Assembly (NCBI GenBank): GCA_958496175.1
Contig: OY292279.1
Span: forward strand, 18,724,001-18,788,000
Direction: 5' to 3'
Length of the DNA: 64,000 nt
Source of the DNA: Sisyra terminalis
Taxonomy: Eukaryota; Arthropoda; Insecta; Neuroptera; Sisyridae
Under the pieces are notes generated by a model that was given only the letters and a program-made list of their open reading frames with translations, searched no databases and was not told the DNA's origin. Below, one piece after another: positions 57,630-64,000 of this stretch; the first letter of the stretch is position 1; the number at the start of each line of letters is the position of its first letter. A program made the translations under genes and the position numbers.

Positions 57630-59700
57630 AATAACAGTACGGATTAAGTGTTTCAAAAGAGTGTCGATACTTGACCTGACTTACAAATTTTAGTAATATT
57701 AGTTGTTGCTATTATATTTAAGAATACATTTTATACTATGATTTTACTAAGAATACTATTACTGTTGTGTTATTATAATTTTTAATGTTAATTTTGTCAT
57801 TGGATACAACTAACCCATGAGTGTTGTAAGTGTGAGATATTGTAATTATTACCAAGAGGCAGATGGTGTAAAACAAAATTTGTAAATAAAAAAAAATCTT
57901 TAGTTTATATTTCGATTGTTTAACAAACTTTTTCGTTCATATTAGGTGCAGAACATATATTATTTAACAAATATTGCTTTGTGTATTTATACACAAAAGT
58001 ATTACGTAATGCAATAGAAGAAACATTCATCACTGTTTAATATTTATTTTTTTTAAAAGAAAACGCCATTTACAAATGAAAATTGCAAAGAATACATTAA
58101 AAGTTTGTATTCCTTTCACATTCTTTAATTACATTGGAAAACTTTGGAAAAATTCAAAAAGTTACCATTCCTTTGAAAGTAAATTTCTAGGTTTGAACAG
58201 CTTAATTTTATTTCGTTCATAAATCTAAAACGTTTCCAATTTTTTGTCGAACTTTTCAACTTTCTTCCTGAATTAATGTTTTGCGCTCGTTCGTTTCGCG
58301 AAAATCCCTGCAAAATGTAACACCACCGTTGGGAATCGACCTAAAAAATTCGCATAAAACACAATTTTTCTTTCATTCGAATCGCGCGTAATTGCAAAGC
58401 ATCCACTGACAGATTCTTGCGTTTCCTGCCGTTCTTTTTCATGTTGGCCTCGGCGCATTTTATTCCGAATGTCACCCACCCCCTGTAGTATTATCCCAAT
58501 GTATGGCAGGCACAACAGGAATGGCATGGCGTCCACGTCCGCTTCTCTTTTAAAATAAATGTTGACAGTGACAGGCCTCGTTTCATTTATATGTCTCATA
58601 TTTACATGATAAAGCGCGGCGAAAGCTCTTCCGCTTAAAGCTGAGGTTAAAATGTGACGTTAATATTCGTAATTGATATGAAGCGGATAATCGAATGAAT
58701 GTAAAGCGTGTTTTAAATTTTTTTTGATTGATTCGTTTCATTCGTGTCGTCTTCGGTGGCCAGGAAGGCAATTGAGCTTTGAAAGACAGTCGAAATATTG
58801 ATTGATTTTCTGGGAAAAAGAAAATGAATTCACCACTTATGTGGAGGTAGGTATGCTATTTTCAACGTGGGGATGATGCTGATGATGACGTTGATGGGAT
58901 TTTAACTCGGCCATCTTTCATCCACTTACGTCCCTCTACATATGTAAGTTTGTTTTTGCTAGCACTGGTTCCCGTAATGGATGAATGATGATGATGATAA
59001 TGCCGATGATGTTCTTGATCCTATCGTCGTCACTTTTTCCGTTTTGGAGACATCCATCCAAACAGGATCAAATGTATGTTCATCAGCCAAATCTGACATC
59101 AATGGTTATTGATAGGATTTCAGCGTTTAACCGACCATCAATGTATGAATATCGTTCAGGAATTTTCTTTCCAGAATAAAACCATTCTCAAGCTAAATGC
59201 ACCAACAATACCATGATTTCAACAAATAAAATTCCTCTCTTTCATGCATCAAAATCCAACCATAAATATTTAAAATCACCACTCCTTTATAAAATTTTCC
59301 AAAAAAAATAAATAATTACCATTAACTTTTCATGAATTTAAGTCATTTAAAAGAACCAAGTAATGATTTAATTTCGTCAGTAAACTACCTTCATATTTGT
59401 ACATCACACTGGTGAAACGTAATTTTATTGTCTACAGGGACGTACTTACTGGAAATGACACCTGGGAGAAGCATTAACGTATAATAATTAACTTCATAAT
59501 GAACTGATATTACCATAAAACAAAAAAGTTGTATTTTTCTCTGTCTATTTTAAACAAAAATCAAATCAATTCACTATCAAGCCAATGAGCCGAGTAAAAA
59601 GCTTTAGTGATTAAATTGAGTTATTTAGTCAAATAAGTAGAAGTTTGATATTACAACTTAAATTAGTAAAAGTGGATTAAATATTTTGGATTGAATTTTT
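57630..59700. other. Intergenic region with a less AT-rich island at 58.2-59.2 kb
   Basis: From about 58,220 to 59,160 the sequence is non-repetitive and less AT-rich. It includes short GATGAT runs (58,873-58,890 and 58,985-59,010). The longest minus frame there (58,273-58,599, 108 residues, with AMPFLLCLPYIGIILQGVGD) has one hydrophobic segment but no recognised family. It may be conserved regulatory DNA or contain exons I cannot identify. Confidence 0.3.
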
Positions 59701-59714
59701 GGATTAAAGTTATA

Positions 59715-61001
59715 CCAGGTGTATGCATATGAAACCGGTAATTTTTTTTTGAAAAAAACACGTTTATTTTGCGAAAATGGTTATAGATTTATTTTTCAAA
59801 GTAATTGCCATCGCTAGCTACACATTTTTCCCATCTTTCAGACAATTTATGTATTCCGCGCCAAAAAAATTGTTCGTTTTTTGAGGCTATCCATTCATCG
59901 AGCCATTTTTGCACTTCCTCGTAAGAATTGAAGTGCGAATCGTTAAGTGCGTGTCCCATCGATGAAAATAAATAGTAGTCGGACGGCGCCAGGTCTGGTG
60001 AGTACGGCGGGTGGGGTAAGGCTTCCCAATTGAACGATGCTACCAAATTTTTATTGTCCCTTGTTCGATGTGGCGATGCGTTGTCATCTTGAAAAATTAT
60101 TTTGTCATGGCGAAGCGCATATTCCGGCCGTTTTTGACGAATAGCAAGGTTCAAATCGGTCAATTGTTGATGGTAGCGTGCGCCATTAACTGTTTCACCT
60201 GATTTCAACAGCTGATACCAGAGAACACCACGCTGATCCCAGAAAATGCAGAGCATGGCCTTTCTGCTGAAGCGATCTGGCTTTGGCGTCGATTTTGGTC
60301 GTTCGCCTGGGCTCACATATGATTTTTGTCGCTTGGGATTTTTGAAATAAATCCATTTCTCATCGCCAGTGATGATGCGATGCAGAAAACCTTTTCTGTT
60401 TTGCCTGGCGAGCAGCATTTCGCAAATGGTTTTTCGGTTTTCTTGCTGTCTTTCATTCAATTCATGTGGCACCCATCTACCAAACTTTAAAATCTTTCCC
60501 ATTGCTTTTAAACGTCGGGAAACTGTTGATTGGTCAACATTTAATTGTTCTGCGAGCTGTTCTTGCGTTTGACCATCATCTTCGTCCAATAATGCTTGCA
60601 AATCGGTGTCTTCAAACTTTTTCGGTGGTCTTCCGCGTTCTTCGTTTCTCACATCAAAATCACCACTTTTAAATTTATTGAACCACTCATTACACTGTGT
60701 GCGGCCAAGAGCATGCTCACCGTAAGCTTCCACAAGCATTCGATGCGATTCAGAAGCGTTTTTCTTCAAATGGAAACAGAAAATCAATGCTTCCCGCAAA
60801 TGAGATTTTTCAGGCACGAAATTCGACATTTTCAGCGCAGTAAAAAATGTGTTGTTGTATAAAACTTGGATTGATGTGAACTGAATATTGTTGACAGATG
60901 ACAGAATGAAAATTTGAGACAGTTGCTACGGTTAAGAAGTTCATACATATTCGACTATCGGCCGCTATATGTCATTACCGGTTTCATATGCATACACCTA
61001 G
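59715..61001 (-). mobile_element. Apparently intact mariner element (mauritiana type)
   Basis: The 1,287-bp element has 28-bp inverted ends. The left starts CCAGGTGTATGCATATGAAA; the right is the same apart from one change at the second base (27 of 28 match). TA lies immediately outside both ends (59,713-59,714 and 61,002-61,003), the mariner target. The length and CAGGTGTA...TATGAAA ends agree with the mauritiana subfamily to which Mos1 belongs. It encloses one uninterrupted transposase gene. This is the best candidate for a recently active element in the window. Confidence 0.92.
59789..60829 (-). CDS. Mariner transposase, full length, D,D34D
   Basis: 346 residues, one exon, no stop or frameshift. 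Mos1 has 345. The N-terminal DNA-binding part has a first helix-turn-helix (residues about 12-55), a GRPPK linker (66-70) and a second helix-turn-helix (about 88-112). WVPHEL, the conserved linker motif, is at 119-124. The catalytic triad is Asp156 (TGDEKW), Asp249 (QDDN) and Asp284 (SPDLAPSDY), with 34 residues between the last two, as the D,D34D class requires. RGIHKLSERWEKCV lies near the C-terminus. The start codon is 144 bp inside the right inverted repeat. The enzyme cuts and pastes the element at TA sites, acting in the nucleus as a dimer in known relatives. Histidine before Asn250, usual in this family, is replaced by Asp. Whether this matters is unknown. Confidence 0.93.
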   Translation of the reverse strand: MSNFVPEKSHLREALIFCFHLKKNASESHRMLVEAYGEHALGRTQCNEWFNKFKSGDFDVRNEERGRPPKKFEDTDLQALLDEDDGQTQEQLAEQLNVDQSTVSRRLKAMGKILKFGRWVPHELNERQQENRKTICEMLLARQNRKGFLHRIITGDEKWIYFKNPKRQKSYVSPGERPKSTPKPDRFSRKAMLCIFWDQRGVLWYQLLKSGETVNGARYHQQLTDLNLAIRQKRPEYALRHDKIIFQDDNASPHRTRDNKNLVASFNWEALPHPPYSPDLAPSDYYLFSSMGHALNDSHFNSYEEVQKWLDEWIASKNEQFFWRGIHKLSERWEKCVASDGNYFEK

Positions 61002-61043
61002 TAGGATATAATTATATGATATTGATATAGAATCGAACATTAA

Positions 61044-61216
61044 GCCTACTGGTGGCAGAGTGGTCAAGATGGCCGCTTAAAAAATAGGAGGTATTGGGTT
61101 CGAATCTCGTATCAATCAAACTTTTGTTGTTTCTCGATTATATTTACCCTTATTTACCCTAGAGTCGCTAAATACCTTAGTAGTTATAAAGCGACAGTGA
61201 ATGCCAAAAAACAATG
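61044..61216 (+). repeat. tRNA-headed repeat, copy 5 (best preserved)
   Basis: Starts GCCTACTGGTGGCAGAGTGG. The A-box-like TGGCAGAGTGG is at 61,053-61,063 and a perfect B box GGTTCGAATC is at 61,097-61,106. The order and spacing resemble a tRNA-Ser-derived promoter. It then runs into CCCTAGAGTCGCTAAATACC and TTATAAAGCGACAGTG. It forms the left end of a larger inverted structure (61,044-62,625). Confidence 0.65.
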
Positions 61217-61369
61217 ATTTATCAATTTATCTTACCAAGGATAAAATCAGTTTTTAAGATTATTGTTCTTAATTTTTACAACTTCTAATGCTAAGGTTGT
61301 GTACAAGAATCGTAAACGTTCATCAAATTAACACTACACTTTTGGAATTAGGAAAAAATAACTACGTAA

Positions 61370-62330
61370 TATTTCCCTGGAAAACCTATGTAGTGCTTTC
61401 TTGACGGTTAGAGATTTTCTATGAATATTATAATTTCCAATTGTTTTTGCTCCTTTAATAGGTGTTTTGTTATCACTTGAGATTTTTAAAAGAAATTTTC
61501 TTTTATCGCTTACATATTTTCTTCGAAAAAGCTATTTTAAGAAAAAGCTCGATTTCGGTTATTTTTCAAATATTGAAATTTCGGAAAAAAAATTACATCA
61601 TTAATGTGTGATTTTTTGTCGTTCGTTAGTTCTAAAAAAATACCTTCTAAACTTTTATATTTTCCCGGAAAAATCCAATTATAGAAAAAGCTCGATTTTA
61701 GTTATTTTCCATATATTGAAATTTCCATTATTTTACACCACTAATTGGTGTTTTTTTGGCGTTCGAAAGTTCTGAGAGAAAAAGCTTCGTAGCTTACATA
61801 TTTTCCTGGAAAACACTACAGAAATAATTAGTTCAAATTTCATCATGCTGCAAATATTGAATTTTCTATAACTTTTTTTACCATTAATTGACGTTTTTTT
61901 GTTACTCAAGAGTAATGAAAGAAATGATTTTTTAACAACCTTATATAATATTTGTCACTTGCTTTAATATATTTCAAAGCCTCAATATTAGAGAAACATA
62001 TAAAAATGAAGCTTTTTCTTTTAATGGTGTTTCCCGAGAAATTATGCAAGCTGTGAGGCTTTTTTTGTGGTGAAAATCACAAAAAATGAGCAAAATCAAG
62101 CTTTTTCTAACAATGGCTATTTCCGGTAAAATATGCAAGCAACATTTTTTTTCTCAAAAAGCTTGAGCTTTAAAAACCACCAAAAAATGGCGATTTTTTT
62201 TAATACTTTAATACTTATAGAAAAGCTCCAAACGTCAAGTTACCATTACAAAGAGTTTTCCTAGAAAATATGCGAGTGAATTTTTTTTTCCAGAACTTTT
62301 GAAAAAAATACCAAAATATTCTGTAGTTAT
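61370..62330 (+). repeat. Degenerate tandem array, period about 142 bp
   Basis: The TTTCCYGGAAAA-type word recurs at about 61,372, 61,518, 61,661 and 61,802, then less regularly to 62,260. AGAAAAAGCTCGATTTYRGT and ATTGAAATTTC occur at matching positions in the second and third units. Units differ by many substitutions. Non-coding and satellite-like, enclosed between two inverted tRNA-headed repeats. Confidence 0.6.
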
Positions 62331-62339
62331 TTTTTCCAA

Positions 62340-62625
62340 ATTCCGAAAGTGTAGTGCTAACTTGATGGACGCAAATCTTAAAAGAATGATGTAAAAGTCC
62401 TTATAGCAATAATAGTTTCAATAAACAAATTATTTTTGGTTTAATTGATATTTATCGTCGCTTTATAACTATCAAAGTCCTTAGCGACTCTAGGGTAGTA
62501 AAAATCTGTAAATCAAGAAATATGGAAAATTTGCTCGCTACGAGATATGAACCTAACACCTACCAGTCAAAGTGACCACTCTAAGTTTTAGAGTGGTCAC
62601 TTTGACCACTGGGCCACCAGTAGGC
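62340..62625 (-). repeat. tRNA-headed repeat, copy 6, with inserted hairpin
   Basis: The minus strand begins GCCTACTGGTGGCCCAGTGG, but then carries a perfect 19-bp inverted repeat (62,566-62,584 and 62,588-62,606, GTCAAAGTGACCACTCTAA and its inverse) before GGTTCATATCTCGTAGCGAG. It ends TTATAAAGCGACG at about 62,450. Similarity to the region right of copy 5 (GCACTACACTTTCGGAATTT) continues inward to about 62,330. Confidence 0.6.
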
Positions 62626-62629
62626 TTTT

Positions 62630-64000
62630 CTATGCATTTTCTATTCCCATTCCGTTTTCGTGAAAACAGGTTTTTTACAATTTGTAAAAAGCTGTAAAAT
62701 TTTGTTATAGCATTATAAAAATTCTACATATTAAAATAACCCCTAAGCTAATGGGTATAACGTAAGCTTTAAATGGATGTTTCAAATTTATATAATATAA
62801 TCACTCCAAAAAAAAAATAATCCATTAAATTTTTTTCTATATAACTCCCATAAAATCATTATAAAGGATACATATTCTATTATCATGTAAAACAAACAAA
62901 CAATACCAATATAATTTGCAACCCTTAAAGCCAAACAATCTTCAAAAAAAAAAAAAAATGATTGCTGTCGCTAGGGGTGAAAATACCAAGTCATAATTAC
63001 ATACAATTCAATTGTTAATGTTATATTTCTTTTACGTGTTATTTTTTTTTTACTTATATAATTCGTCACAAATTTTGTATATACAATTTTTTGTTTGTGC
63101 AAAAAGCGAAAAATTGTTTTCCACCCTCATCCCAAACGATTCTTTAATTTGTGTGAACAAATATTATATTTTGGTGAAAATAACAATTCTCTTTTGTAAG
63201 CTTTATGTATCGCCTTGCCGACTGTAAGCTTTGCTTACCCCTGCTGGGGGAAGGTTTCGATTGTTTTGAAATATTATCAAGACTGGGTAATATGGACTTT
63301 TTAATTATTGAAATTCTATTCCGAGTTATGTATTGGAATTATTTGATCGGAAGTTGGAAAATAAAAATGTGATATTTAATTGAAAAACGAAAAACTTTTT
63401 GTATCCACCTTGCATGAAAGTTAAATCATATTAGTAGAAGTTTGTGTTGCAGTTTATGTTGCTTTTAAGGGAAATTTTCATAACAGGAATTTGTATTTTA
63501 AGGGAAGGATATTGTATGAGAGGTAAAAAGTTGAAATAAGTTTTGCTTTTATGAAAAATATTTTTAAAATTTAATTCTTTGTTGAAATAACATAAAAAAT
63601 TGAAAATAAAAGTCAGGAAAAATACTTTGCAAAGCCTTACGAAATGATGCAAAAAATGATTGAATTTGAGGGTGAAGGTAGAGTCCAATATGTATAAAAT
63701 AAATATTTAAAAAAACCAAATGAATTGTATTTTTTTTTTGCCTCGAAAATAACCATAATAATAAATTGTTATAAAATGATTAGAATTCCATGAATGTACT
63801 CAAGACATTTTCTAATTCTAAGTCTTCACATACAAAACGGGAAACCTTTCGGGAAATTTTCCTCAAATATTTTTTATTTCATCAAACAAATCGAACGGGA
63901 ACACAATAGGAAAAACCGGGCACAGAGAAGAAGTAGAAAAAAATACAAATTCACCAATCGGTTGCTACAATTCCATTCGAAAACGACCAACAGAAAAATG
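62630..64000. other. AT-rich DNA without a recognised gene
   Basis: Open frames at 63,012-63,227 and 63,431-63,688 encode Phe/Lys/Asn-rich low-complexity strings. No repeats or domains recognised. Confidence 0.3.

Noticed and set aside
58273..58599. 108-codon minus-strand gene
   Set aside because: No recognised family, no splice or promoter evidence, and length compatible with chance in a less AT-rich island.
60369..60862. Plus-strand open frames of 67-88 codons
   Set aside because: They are antisense shadows of the mariner transposase gene, with no independent domain.
61044..61120. tRNA-Ser gene
   Set aside because: A- and B-box-like sequences are present, but the acceptor and anticodon stems cannot be formed convincingly, and the same head recurs in diverged copies with a common non-tRNA tail. 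It is a tRNA-derived repeat.

Overview
The window looks like an arthropod, most likely insect, nuclear chromosome segment. It is very AT-rich (about 70% by eye). It has one spliced, GT-AG intron-containing gene and is otherwise dense with eukaryotic transposons and their relics: mauritiana-type mariner, Helitrons, hAT-like, TTAA-target and 9-bp-target MITEs, Jockey-type LINE fragments and a tRNA-headed repeat. I see no bacterial signatures, rRNA, CRISPR or bona fide tRNA gene. The insect order cannot be fixed from the sequence alone.

Layout. 1-8,200: repeat-derived DNA (copies of a repeat rich in TGACGTCA palindromes, a foldback repeat with GGCGCC arms, a 155-bp MITE with 9-bp target duplication, hAT-like MITEs). 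8,418-13,657 (+): a four-exon gene encoding a 244-residue multi-pass membrane protein of the AIG1/ADTRP family (FAHFA hydrolases), with the family's Thr and His at residues 46 and 133. Its 3.7-kb second intron holds a large inverted-repeat element and a cluster of palindromic MITEs. 13,700-19,930: mostly unassigned AT-rich DNA with one inverted-repeat element. 19,936-22,110: a three-layer nest, in which a hAT-like element has a TTAA-target element inside it and a Helitron precisely inside its right target duplication. 22,110-35,500: MITEs, a broken LINE, a tRNA-like repeat and a Penelope-like/hammerhead-like motif, with long stretches I cannot assign. 35,554-37,675: a minus-strand Helitron next to a Jockey reverse-transcriptase fragment. 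37,700-53,200: more interspersed repeats, a second full Helitron (44,311-45,491), a broken Jockey RT (about 45,960-46,500), a second TTAA element and a nested hAT MITE. 53,200-64,000: a two-unit 0.37-kb tandem duplication, an apparently intact mariner (59,715-61,001), and an inverted-repeat structure whose ends are tRNA-like and whose centre is a roughly 142-bp tandem array (61,044-62,625).

Only two protein products look intact: the AIG1/ADTRP-like protein and the mariner transposase. Most of the remaining structure is explained by layered transposition. Several exact target-site duplications allow the order of insertion to be read directly. Islands of less AT-rich, non-repetitive sequence (for example 13.9-14.1, 34.4-34.6, 43.4-43.8 and 58.2-59.2 kb) are candidates for conserved regulatory DNA or unrecognised exons.
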